Part shown: piece by piece, positions 42,661 through 51,136 of the stretch
Layout: the number at the start of each line of letters is the position of its first letter
Numbering within the stretch: position 1 is the first letter of the stretch
DNA from: JBBROS01 sp965260995
GTDB lineage: Bacteria > Pseudomonadota > Alphaproteobacteria > Acetobacterales > Acetobacteraceae
NCBI GenBank assembly: GCA_965260995.1
Contig: CBDHCD010000002.1
Location: forward strand, 558,001-622,000
Direction of reading: 5' to 3'
Length of the DNA stretch: 64,000 nucleotides
The notes under the pieces: model-generated
What the model was told of the DNA's origin: nothing
The model's database searches: none
What the model saw: only the letters and a program-made list of their open reading frames with translations
Position numbers and translations under genes: made by a program

Positions 42661-43965
42661 ATGGACACCCGTCACCCCGAAACGCTGGCGCTGCACGCCG
42701 GCTGGCGCAAGGACGCGGCCACCAAGTCGGTCGCGGTGCCGATCTACCAGACCACCAGCTACCAGTTCGACGACGCCGCCCACGCCGCCCGGCTGTTCGG
42801 CCTGCAGGAGCTGGGCAACATCTACACCCGGATCATGAACCCGACGACGGACGTGCTGGAGAAGCGCGTCGCCGCCCTCGAAGGCGGGGCGGCCGCCGTC
42901 GCGGTCAGCTCCGGCCAGGCGGCCAGCGCGCTCGCGGTGCAGAACCTCGCCCACAGCGGCGACAACATCGTCGCCAGCGCGGCGCTCTACGGCGGCACCT
43001 ACAACCTGTTCGCCAACACCTTCAAGGACATGGGCATCGAGACCCGCTTCGTGAGCGCGGACGACCCCGAGGCCTTCGCCCGCGCCACCGACGAGCGCAC
43101 CCGCGCCTACTACGCCGAGACCCTGCCCAACCCGAAGCTGGAAGTGTTCCCCATCGCCGAAGTGGCCGCCATCGGCCGCAGGTTCGGCATCCCGCTGATC
43201 ATGGACAACACCGCCGCCCCCTTGCTGGTGCGCCCGTTCGACCACGGCGCGGCGGTGGTGATGCACTCCACCACCAAGTACATCGGCGGCCACGGCAGCA
43301 GCATCGGCGGCATCGTCGTCGACGGCGGCAACTTCGACTGGGCCGCCCACCCCGCGCGCCAGCCGGCCCTGCACCGCCCCGACCGCAGCTATCACGGCGC
43401 CGTTTGGGTCGAGGCCGCGAAGCCCCTCGGCCCGATCGCCTACGCGCTCAAGCTCCGCGTCACCATGCTGCGCGACCTCGGGCCGTCGCAAAGCCCGTTC
43501 AACGCCTTCCTGACGCTGCAGGGCCTGGAAACCCTGCCGCTGCGCATGAGGGAGCACAGCCGCAACGCCGACCAGGTGGCGGACTGGCTGTCGAAGCGCC
43601 CCGAGGTGTCGCGCGTCATCCACCCGGCCCACCACAAGGGCCAGGCGGCGGAGCGCACCGCCAAGTACCTGAAGAACGGCCACGGCGGCCTGATGGGCTT
43701 CGAGCTGGCCGGCGGCGCGGACGCCGGGCGGGCGTTCATCGACCGGCTGGAGATGATCTACCACGTCGCCAACATCGGCGACTCCCGCACGCTGGCCATC
43801 CACCCGGCCAGCACCACCCACAGCCAACTCGCCGCCGAGGAGCAGCTCTCCACCGGCGTCAGCCCCGGCTACGTCCGCCTCTCGGTCGGCATCGAGCACA
43901 TCGACGACATCCTGGCCGACCTGGCGCAAGCCCTGGACGGGGTTCGCGTGCAGGCCGCCGCGTGA
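42661..43965 (+). CDS. metY: O-acetylhomoserine aminocarboxypropyltransferase (MetY-like)
   Basis: 434 residues, the usual length of OAH/OAS sulfhydrylases. The PLP signature is VVMHSTTKYIGGHGSSIGG with the Schiff-base lysine at about 209, plus YQTTSYQFDDAAHAARLFG at the start and YTRIMNPTTDVLEKRVAALEGG. The enzyme makes homocysteine (or methionine precursors) from O-acetylhomoserine and sulfide in the cytoplasm. It stands alone here. MetY and cystathionine synthases are related, but the length and start motif favour MetY. Confidence 0.93.
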   Translation: MDTRHPETLALHAGWRKDAATKSVAVPIYQTTSYQFDDAAHAARLFGLQELGNIYTRIMNPTTDVLEKRVAALEGGAAAVAVSSGQAASALAVQNLAHSGDNIVASAALYGGTYNLFANTFKDMGIETRFVSADDPEAFARATDERTRAYYAETLPNPKLEVFPIAEVAAIGRRFGIPLIMDNTAAPLLVRPFDHGAAVVMHSTTKYIGGHGSSIGGIVVDGGNFDWAAHPARQPALHRPDRSYHGAVWVEAAKPLGPIAYALKLRVTMLRDLGPSQSPFNAFLTLQGLETLPLRMREHSRNADQVADWLSKRPEVSRVIHPAHHKGQAAERTAKYLKNGHGGLMGFELAGGADAGRAFIDRLEMIYHVANIGDSRTLAIHPASTTHSQLAAEEQLSTGVSPGYVRLSVGIEHIDDILADLAQALDGVRVQAAA

Positions 43966-44017
43966 GAAGCCGAGGGCGCTGCCCTCGGCTCGCCGAGGCC
44001 CCAAAGCCCTGACCCTG

Positions 44018-44632
44018 CTACTCCAGGAACACGGGGACCAGGGACAGGACCAGCAGGCCGGCCATCGCCAGGTTGAAGGCGCGCAGGCCGCGCCGGGTTC
44101 GCAGCAGCCGGGCGGCACCGACGCCGGTCAGGGTCCAGAACGAGACGAGCGGCAAGGTGACGACGAGGAAGATGGCGGCCAGGGCCAAGGCCTGCGCCAC
44201 CACCCCGTCGCCGCCGGCCGTGGTGTAGGTGGCGATCCCGCCGAGGGCGATGATCCAGGCTTTCGGGTTCACCCACTGGAACAGCGCCGCCTGGACGAAG
44301 CCGAGCGGCCTGGCCCGGCTCGCGCCCGGCCGGTCCGTCGTGGGCGGGGCCGCGGCGATCCTGATCGCGAGCCAGATCAGGTAGGCCGCGCCGACCCATC
44401 TCAGGGCGTCGTGCAGCACCGGATAGGTCCGCAGCAGGTCGCCCGCGCCCAGCGTCACCGCGACCAGCATCAGCGGAAAGCCGACCGCGATGCCCAGGAT
44501 GTGCGGCACCGTCCGCGCGAAGCCGAACGTCGCCCCGGAAGCGGCGACCATGGCGTTGTTCGGCCCCGGCGTCCCCGACATCGAGGCGGCGAAGGCGAAA
44601 GCGGACAGCAGCCAGGTGGAGGACAGGTCCAT
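44018..44632 (-). CDS. LysE-family amino acid exporter
   Basis: 204 residues. The family start FAFAASMSGTPGPNNAMVAASGATFGFA at about 11-38 carries the conserved G-PGPN motif, followed by GFPLMLVAVTLGAGDLL and LGFVQAALFQWVNPKAW. Six membrane helices. It exports an amino acid, often threonine, homoserine or lysine type; the nearness to metY may be chance. It ends convergently with metY. Confidence 0.9.
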   Translation of the reverse strand: MDLSSTWLLSAFAFAASMSGTPGPNNAMVAASGATFGFARTVPHILGIAVGFPLMLVAVTLGAGDLLRTYPVLHDALRWVGAAYLIWLAIRIAAAPPTTDRPGASRARPLGFVQAALFQWVNPKAWIIALGGIATYTTAGGDGVVAQALALAAIFLVVTLPLVSFWTLTGVGAARLLRTRRGLRAFNLAMAGLLVLSLVPVFLE

Positions 44633-44702
44633 GCCCGATCAAAGCACGGTGCGGGCGCGGGTGGGATGACGGTGGCGAAGGGCTGCCACGCGTCCGCGGC
44701 CA

Positions 44703-44728
44703 CCCGATGTTTCACGTGAAACATCGGG
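44703..44728. promoter_or_regulatory. parS centromere-like site (ParB binding)
   Basis: The core tgtttcacgtgaaaca at 44708-44723 is a perfect match to the canonical bacterial parS and is extended to a 26-bp perfect palindrome (cccga and tcggg on either side). It lies in the non-coding gap between the LysE gene (44632) and a glycosyltransferase gene (45149). ParB nucleates on such sites in the origin region; parAB are not in this window. I see nothing else in the 517-base gap. Confidence 0.85.
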
Positions 44729-45148
44729 CCGCGATGCGCCGGGCGGCCGACCCGCGTGGCCGGGCGGGGGCCTTCCGTCGCTCCGGCCGGGTTGTGAACC
44801 GGCCCTCACCATATGTTGAGAACGCCCTTGGCACTGGCTTGGCCGAGCCGGGGCCGGCGGCCCGGCGCTCACCTCGGCGTTCTCCGCCAGCGTCTCCGCC
44901 GACCGCTGCCGCCGGCCGATCGCCGCCGCGGCCGCCTCGGCGAACGGGCGTTCCGCTGGCCTGGCCTCGCGTTCGGCGTGCCGGACTGGCGGCGCATTTC
45001 CGGTCGCGCCCCGGCCCGCATTCAACGATGCCGGCCGAAAGGCGTTGGGCAGCCTTGCGCTGGCTCGCGCACCGTGCCGCCCCGAAAGACGTTCAGACTC
45101 GAAAACACCCACTTGGTTCAGAATTCAACAAAGCCTAACCTGCGACCG

Positions 45149-46333
45149 ATGATCGTGGAATCAACGCCGCCCGTCTCGCGGCGGCCAGCCGTCGATGTGC
45201 TGATCCCCGTCCACAACGGCGCGGAGACCATCGAGGGCTCGCTCGCCAGCATCCAGGCGCAAAGCACGCGCGACATCCGCATCCTGGTCCTGAACGACGG
45301 TTCGACCGACGCGACCGCGGCCATCGTCAGGCGGCTGGCGGCGGCGGACAGCCGCCTGACGCTGATCGACAAGCCGCGGGGCGGGATCGTCGACACGCTG
45401 AACGACGGGCTTGCCCTGTGCACCGCGGAGTTCATCGCGCGGCACGACGCCGACGACCTGGCGATGCCTGACCGGTTCGAGAAGCAGCTCTCCCACCTGC
45501 GTCGCCACGGCGATTGCGCGGCCGTCTCGGGCGCTGCGCGCCACATCGACGGGTCAGGGCAGACGCTCGGCCCGGTTTATCACCTGCCCTCGCCGGACCT
45601 GTCCGATTGGAACGCCTACCCGCAGCGCGAGCCTTACCTGATGCACCCGTTCCTGATGATGCGCCGGGCCGCGGTGGAGCAGGTCGGCGGCTACCGGGAC
45701 GTTTTCTACGCTGAGGACACCGATCTCTACTGGAGGTTGCAGGAGATCGGGACGTTATGCAACTTGCCGGACCTGCTGGGGGAGTATCGCGTTCACCAGG
45801 ACAGCGTGACCGGGGCGTCGTTCCTGAACGGCAAGATCTCGGCGGTGAACTCGCAGCGGGCCGGACTCTCGGCCAAGCGGCGTCGCGAGGGGCGCCCTGA
45901 CCTCGCGTTCTCGAAGGAGGCGCTGGCGGAGTACCGCGCGGCCGGTTCGATGGCGCGCATCGTCGAAGTGGGCAGCCGCGACCTCGACGCGACCGAGGCG
46001 GAGCGTCTCGGGGTCGCGGCCTGCGCGAAGCTGCTCGAACTGGCGAGCTACCGTCCTTACGAGCTGCAGATCGAGGATTGCCCGTTCATCCGCGACACGA
46101 TCGAGGCCGGGCTGCCGCGCATGACGGCGGCCAACCGCGCGGGCTGCATCCGCATGTTGTCCGGATCGGCGGCGCGGCTCGCGTCCCGAGGCCAGGTCGG
46201 GGCGGCCATGCGGCTCGCGCCCAGGCGGTTCTACGCCTCCGCCGTGGCGCGGTTCGCGTTGCGGATGAGCGCGCCTTACACCCTTCGCCGCCAGTTGCGC
46301 CGGGCCGTCGGCCGCGACGGCTTCATAAAGTAG
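45149..46333 (+). CDS. Glycosyltransferase family 2
   Basis: 394 residues from ATG 45149. The GT-A fold begins with VDVLIPVHNGAETIEGSLAS, the nucleotide loop is LVLNDGSTDATAAIV, and the metal-binding DXD region is ARHDADDLAMPDRFEKQL; EDTDLYWRLQE holds the catalytic-site acid pattern. The C-terminal 150 residues are not recognisable. It would transfer a sugar to a lipid-linked or polysaccharide acceptor at the cytoplasmic face. It starts the glycan gene set that includes an export transporter. Confidence 0.9.
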   Translation: MIVESTPPVSRRPAVDVLIPVHNGAETIEGSLASIQAQSTRDIRILVLNDGSTDATAAIVRRLAAADSRLTLIDKPRGGIVDTLNDGLALCTAEFIARHDADDLAMPDRFEKQLSHLRRHGDCAAVSGAARHIDGSGQTLGPVYHLPSPDLSDWNAYPQREPYLMHPFLMMRRAAVEQVGGYRDVFYAEDTDLYWRLQEIGTLCNLPDLLGEYRVHQDSVTGASFLNGKISAVNSQRAGLSAKRRREGRPDLAFSKEALAEYRAAGSMARIVEVGSRDLDATEAERLGVAACAKLLELASYRPYELQIEDCPFIRDTIEAGLPRMTAANRAGCIRMLSGSAARLASRGQVGAAMRLAPRRFYASAVARFALRMSAPYTLRRQLRRAVGRDGFIK

Positions 46334-46502
46334 ACAGGCCCCGCGCGCCGGCCGCCCGGTTGTGCTAGAGGCGGGCAAGCCGCGCCCCCGGGGCGGCTCT
46401 CCGGGGCGGCTCTCCGGGGCGCGGTCGCCTGGCCCTGCCGCGCTTGATTTCCTTGGAACGCGTCTCGCGGCGGCGAGGGCGGTTCCAGCAAAGGCTCGCC
46501 AA

Positions 46503-47291
46503 ATGTACTATCGAGTGTCGACCAGCCATAAGCCGCTTCACTACGCGTCGATCCTGTTCGCCCTGCTCAAGCGCGACCTGCAGGGCCAGTATCGGCGGTC
46601 GAGCCTCGGCTTGGCGTGGGCGGTGATCCAGCCGTTCATGCTGCTCGCGATGTTCCTGCTGCTGCGCGGCATCGTCCACCTGCCGAGCGAGGGCGTGCCC
46701 TACCCGATCTTTGCCCTGACCGGGCTGGTGCCCTGGACGTTCATCGTCAACGCGGTGACGCGGGCCGGGACGAGCGTCGCCAGCAATTCCGGCATCGTCA
46801 AGAAGATCGGGTTGCCGCGCGAGATCTTCCCGATCGTCGGCGTGCTGCTGTCGCTGGTCGATTTCGCGATCGCGTCGTGCTTCCTGGTGGCGTTCGCCGC
46901 CTGGTACTCGGTGCCGGTCGGCCTCAACCTGCTTTGGCTGCCGGTGCTGCTGGCGCTGCTGATCGCGACCGCCTTCTCGGTCGGGCTGCTGATCGCGGCG
47001 GTGGGCACGTTCCGGCGCGACGTGCTGTTCGCGGTGCCGTTCATCTTCCAGTTCGGCCTGATCGCGACGCCGGTGATGTATCCGGCCTCGGCGGTGCCGG
47101 TTGAATGGCAGGCGCTCTACCAGCTCAACCCGCTGGTCGGCCTGATCGGCGGGTTCCGGCAGGTGATCGTGCACGATAGCCCGCCCGACCTGGTCGCCCT
47201 GGCCGTCTCGGCCGCCGTCGCCGCCGTGCTGCTGGCGATCGCGCTGCCGGTGTTCCACGTGTCCTCGCGCTACTTCGCCGACATCCTGTGA
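46503..47291 (+). CDS. Polysaccharide ABC exporter permease (Wzm/TagG type)
   Basis: 262 residues with six membrane helices. The N-terminal segment LLKRDLQGQYRRSSLGLAW at about 22-40 and the loop SNSGIVKKIGLPREIFPIVG are typical of O-antigen and teichoic-acid permeases of the ABC2_membrane type. It pairs with the ATPase that starts 10 bases later. Substrate is a lipid-linked glycan made by the surrounding glycosyltransferases (inferred). Confidence 0.92.
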   Translation: MYYRVSTSHKPLHYASILFALLKRDLQGQYRRSSLGLAWAVIQPFMLLAMFLLLRGIVHLPSEGVPYPIFALTGLVPWTFIVNAVTRAGTSVASNSGIVKKIGLPREIFPIVGVLLSLVDFAIASCFLVAFAAWYSVPVGLNLLWLPVLLALLIATAFSVGLLIAAVGTFRRDVLFAVPFIFQFGLIATPVMYPASAVPVEWQALYQLNPLVGLIGGFRQVIVHDSPPDLVALAVSAAVAAVLLAIALPVFHVSSRYFADIL

Positions 47292-47301
47292 GGACGCCCC
47301 G

Positions 47302-48549
47302 ATGACGGACGACACCGTGATCCGGGTGGAGAACGTGTGGAAGCAGTATGGCACCCCGCTCGGCCGGCTGGCGGGCAGGCTGCTCGGGCGCGGGCGGCCG
47401 GCGCACTGGTCCTTGAGCGACGTATCGTTCAGCCTGCGCCGCGGCGAGGCGGTCGGGATCATCGGCCGCAACGGGGCGGGCAAGTCCACCTTGCTGAAGG
47501 TGCTGGCCGGCGTGACGCCGCCGACGCGCGGCCGGGTCGAGGTCAGCGGGCGCATGTTCCCGATGATCGAGCTGAACGCCGGCATCCACCCGGACCTGTC
47601 GGGGGCCGAGAACATCTTCGTCCTCGGCGCGATCATGGGGCTGTCGCGGCGCGAGATCCGGCGCAAGCTGCCGGAGATCGTCGGCTTTTCGGAACTGGAG
47701 CCCTACCTTGACCGGCCGGTGCGGACCTACTCGAGCGGCATGATGGCCCGGCTCGGCTTCTCGGTGGCGGTCCACGTCGACGCCGACGTGCTGCTGATCG
47801 ACGAGGTGCTGAGCGTGGGCGACGTGGCGTTCCAGCGGAAATGCCTGTCCGCCATCGAGCGGGCGCGGCACGCGGGGGCGGCCGTGGTGTTCGTCTCGCA
47901 CAGCCCCTACCAGGTCGAGCGGACGTGCGACGACGCCATCATGCTCGACGGCGGCCGCATCGTGCGGCACGGCCCGCCGTCGCAGGTGCTGCAGGGCTAC
48001 TTCTCCACCTTCGTCCGCACCGGGGCCGGGCAGGCGGTCGTGCTGCCGGACCCGGCGGGCCGGGCGGGCACCGGGGACCTGCGGATCACCGCCATCGAGT
48101 TCCTCGACGCCGCCGGCCGCGACGCCGGGCAGCTCGGCACGGACAGCCGGGCGACGCTGCGGCTGCATTACGAGACGGCGGGGGAGATCGGGATGCCGAA
48201 CGTCAGCCTGCGCGTCATGGACCCTTACAACACCATCGTCGCGAGCATGGACTACACCCGGTTCCGGGTCCCGGGACGCCTGCGCGGACGCGGCCATTTC
48301 GACTGCGCCATCGACAGGATGCCGCTGCTGGCGAACGACTACACGCTGTCCGTGCGCGTCAAGGGGCTGGCGTTGCTGGACGAGATCGTCGGCGTGCCGT
48401 TCGCGGTGACCTCGCCGGAGACGGTGCTGATCGACACGGCGATGCTGGGCACCGCCTATTGCGCGGCCGAGTGGTCGCACCGGCCGGAGCAGGCGGCCGA
48501 GCCGGCAATCGAGCCGGCGGCCGAGCCGCTCGTCCGGCGCGGCGCTTAG
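47302..48549 (+). CDS. Polysaccharide ABC exporter ATPase with C-terminal binding domain (Wzt type)
   Basis: 415 residues. The ATPase part has Walker A GRNGAGKSTLLKVLAG, signature YSSGMMARLGFSVAV and Walker B DVLLIDEVLSVGD. A carbohydrate-binding-like domain (about 260-405) follows, with strands such as GDLRITAIEFLDAAG, LRVMDPYNTIVASM and RGRGHFDCAID. Wzt proteins of this type use the extra domain to recognise the terminal modification of the finished glycan, so the exported polymer probably has a capped end. Confidence 0.92.
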   Translation: MTDDTVIRVENVWKQYGTPLGRLAGRLLGRGRPAHWSLSDVSFSLRRGEAVGIIGRNGAGKSTLLKVLAGVTPPTRGRVEVSGRMFPMIELNAGIHPDLSGAENIFVLGAIMGLSRREIRRKLPEIVGFSELEPYLDRPVRTYSSGMMARLGFSVAVHVDADVLLIDEVLSVGDVAFQRKCLSAIERARHAGAAVVFVSHSPYQVERTCDDAIMLDGGRIVRHGPPSQVLQGYFSTFVRTGAGQAVVLPDPAGRAGTGDLRITAIEFLDAAGRDAGQLGTDSRATLRLHYETAGEIGMPNVSLRVMDPYNTIVASMDYTRFRVPGRLRGRGHFDCAIDRMPLLANDYTLSVRVKGLALLDEIVGVPFAVTSPETVLIDTAMLGTAYCAAEWSHRPEQAAEPAIEPAAEPLVRRGA

Positions 48550-48550
48550 C

Positions 48551-49579
48551 GTGCGGCCCGTGCGCGCCGCCGTGGCGAAGGCCCGGTCCTACGCGAGGCG
48601 GGCGCGGTCCCGGTCGCGCCGGCTGTCGTTCCCCTGGCGGGTGCGCCATCTCAGCGGGCCGCGCCAGGTCGCCGCGACGCCGGACGAGGCGGTCGTCGTC
48701 TGCCTGGTGCGGGACGGGGCCGCCTACCTCGGCGAGTTCCTGCGGCACTACCGGGCGCTCGGCGCGAAGCACCTCGTGTTCCTGGACAACGGCTCGACCG
48801 ACGGCACGCCCGGGCTGCTGGCGGGGGAGGCCGACGTCACCGTGCTGGCCACGGGCGCGCCCTATCGCGACTACAAAGGCATCATGAAGCGCTACCTGAT
48901 CGAGCGGTTCGGGCGCAGCAACTGGGTGCTGTGCGTCGACATCGACGAGCTGTTCGACTACCCGCGTCGGGCGGGCCTGCCGCTCGCCGGCCTGCTCGGC
49001 TACCTCAACCGGCACGGCTACACGGCGGTGGTGGCGCACCTGCTCGACCTGTTCCCGAAAGGCGCGCTGCGCGGCGACGACGGGCGGCGCTGGCGGGCGG
49101 AGCACCGGTTCTACGACAACACCGGGTTGTGGCAGCAGCCCTACCAGGAGCGCTTCGGCCATTCCAACCGGCGGTCGAACGAGGGCATCGTGATCTTCCA
49201 CGGTGGCGTGCGGGACGCCCGCCTCGGGGTCAGCCCGCTGCTGACCAAGCACCCGCTGACCTTCCCGCCCGGCAAGCTGCGGATCGACGGCTCGCACAAC
49301 GTGTTCGAGGCGCGCGTCGCCGACTTCTCGGCGGTGCTGCTGCACTACAAGTACGTGGCCGGGTTCCTGGACTACATGAAGCGCATCGTGGCGGAGGCGA
49401 GCTTCTACGAGAACTCGTCGCAGTACCGGGGCTACGTCGAGGCGATCGAGGCCGATCCCGCCCTCAGCCTGCATTCCGCCACCGCGACGGAGCTGCGCTC
49501 GATCGACCAGCTCGTCGCGGAGGGGTTCCTCGTCACCTCGCCGTCGTTCGCCGCGCGGGCCGTGGGCGAGGGCGGATGA
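48551..49579 (+). CDS. Glycosyltransferase family 2-like protein (Glyco_tranf_2_4 type)
   Basis: 342 residues from GTG 48551, one base after the stop of the Wzt-like gene. An arginine-rich front (ARSYARRARSRSRRLSF) is followed by AVVVCLVRDGAAYLGEFLRH, then HLVFLDNGSTDGTPGLL and WVLCVDIDELFDYP, the metal-binding D-x-D-E pattern of the PF13704 group. These enzymes are related to the GT92-type transferases. Acceptor and donor are unknown. Confidence 0.88.
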   Translation: MRPVRAAVAKARSYARRARSRSRRLSFPWRVRHLSGPRQVAATPDEAVVVCLVRDGAAYLGEFLRHYRALGAKHLVFLDNGSTDGTPGLLAGEADVTVLATGAPYRDYKGIMKRYLIERFGRSNWVLCVDIDELFDYPRRAGLPLAGLLGYLNRHGYTAVVAHLLDLFPKGALRGDDGRRWRAEHRFYDNTGLWQQPYQERFGHSNRRSNEGIVIFHGGVRDARLGVSPLLTKHPLTFPPGKLRIDGSHNVFEARVADFSAVLLHYKYVAGFLDYMKRIVAEASFYENSSQYRGYVEAIEADPALSLHSATATELRSIDQLVAEGFLVTSPSFAARAVGEGG

Positions 49580-50691
49580 CGCGGGCGACGGCGCGGGACG
49601 GGCGCGGCCCGGCTCCCGACGCCCGGCTCGTGAGCGTCGTGATGTCGGTCCACAACGGGCTGCCCTACCTGGGGGCCGCGGTCCGGAGCGTGCTCGGCCA
49701 GACTTATCCCAACCTGGAGTTCATCTTCGTCGACGACGGCTCGACGGACGGCTCGCGCGAGGCGCTGCGCGGGTTCGCGGCCGAGGATGGGCGGATCCGG
49801 CTGATCGAGCAGGCGAACACCGGCCTCACCCGCGCCCTCAACCGCGCCATCGGCATGGCCCGCGGCCCCTACGTCGCGCGGATGGACGCGGACGACATCT
49901 CCTTCCCGCAGCGCGTCGCCCGGCAGGTGGAGGCGCTCGAAGGCGACCCGTCCGCCGTGGCCGCGTCGTGCTTCATCGACCTGATCGACGAGGCGGGCCG
50001 GGTCACGGACACGACGCGGCGGCGGTGCCCGCCGGCGCTGGTCCGCTGGCACCTGCTGTTCTTCAACTACGTCGGCGGGCACAGCCAGGTGGTGTTCCGC
50101 AAGGCGGCGTTCGAGCGGGTCGGCGGCTACGACGAGGCGTTCCGCTACAGCCAGGACTACGACCTCTGGAGCCGCTTGTCGGGCCTGGGCGGGTTCGTCA
50201 TCGTCGACGAGGTGCTGCACCAGTACCGGGTCCACCGCGCCGGGGTTTCGGTGGCCCGCTACGACGCGCAGTTCGCGCTCGGCTTGCAGGTGACGCGGCG
50301 CGGCTGCGAGGCCGTGCTCGGGCGGCCACCCGGCCCGGCGGAGGTCGCCATCCTGCGCCGGTTCTGGGATTCCGGCGGCGGACCGCCGCTGACGCGGGCC
50401 GAGCAGACGATGGTCGTGCCCCTGCTCGGCGAGGCCTACCGGGCCTTCATCGCGGCCACCGCGTGCCCGGCGGCATCGAGGGCGGCGTTGCGCTCGGCGA
50501 TTGGGCAGCGGTGGATGTTCTGGGGCGAGGCGATCACCCTGTCGCAGACTCGGGTCGTGGCCGCCTGCTTCGTGGAGGCGATCCGCTGGTCGCCGCGACT
50601 GGCGCCGACCATCGCCGGCCGGCTGCGCCGCCGGCTGGCGCTGCACGCCGGCCGCGGCGCGCGGGGGATGGCGCGGGTGCGCCTGGGTTGA
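49576..50691 (+). CDS. Glycosyltransferase family 2
   Basis: 371 residues from ATG 49576, overlapping the preceding stop (ATGA). GT-A motifs VSVVMSVHNGLPYLGAAVRS, IFVDDGSTDGSREAL, ARMDADDISFPQRVARQ and YSQDYDLWSRLSGLGG are in order. It resembles the gene at 45149 in its N-terminal half. It is the last gene of the glycan set. The next 445 bases (50692-51136) hold no gene that I can support. Confidence 0.92.
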   Translation: MTRATARDGRGPAPDARLVSVVMSVHNGLPYLGAAVRSVLGQTYPNLEFIFVDDGSTDGSREALRGFAAEDGRIRLIEQANTGLTRALNRAIGMARGPYVARMDADDISFPQRVARQVEALEGDPSAVAASCFIDLIDEAGRVTDTTRRRCPPALVRWHLLFFNYVGGHSQVVFRKAAFERVGGYDEAFRYSQDYDLWSRLSGLGGFVIVDEVLHQYRVHRAGVSVARYDAQFALGLQVTRRGCEAVLGRPPGPAEVAILRRFWDSGGGPPLTRAEQTMVVPLLGEAYRAFIAATACPAASRAALRSAIGQRWMFWGEAITLSQTRVVAACFVEAIRWSPRLAPTIAGRLRRRLALHAGRGARGMARVRLG

Positions 50692-51136
50692 CGGCGCGGG
50701 CACGGCTTTGTCAGGTGGGCGGGGCCGGCCTGCTCGGCCCGTCGGCCGTCCCTGATCCCTGGCGCGGGTTCCGACAGGGGACGTGCCGTCCGCTTGGTGT
50801 CGGTCCAAGGTGATGTTGAGTGCGCGAAGCCTGTCGTGACGCCGCGGCGGCGGACCTGATTTTGCCGGGAGCGCGCCGATGCGGAAGGCGCACGAGAACG
50901 GCCACCCCACGGGGCGGGCGGCACGACGACGCCAGCCCAACCTGAAGCCGATCGAGGACTGCCAGCAAGCTGAGGTGCGGACGGGCGTTTCGAGGGTGAA
51001 CGAGGGGGAAGCCACTGCCGTAACGACACGCCGTTGATCTTGAGTGTCGATCCGTTTCCGGAAGCCCTGCCGCGTTGCGCGAGGCCGGAGAACATGACAT
51101 CACGCTCTCGATCACGGCGACCGCCGGGTTTCCGAG

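Noticed and set aside
44813..45148. Upstream extension of the glycosyltransferase frame and the antisense frame 44639-45112
   Set aside because: Both are low-complexity and lack ribosome sites; the glycosyltransferase fold starts right after ATG 45149.
50692..51136. Possible small genes in the gap after the glycosyltransferase cluster
   Set aside because: Short open frames are present but none has a ribosome site, a known motif or convincing composition.
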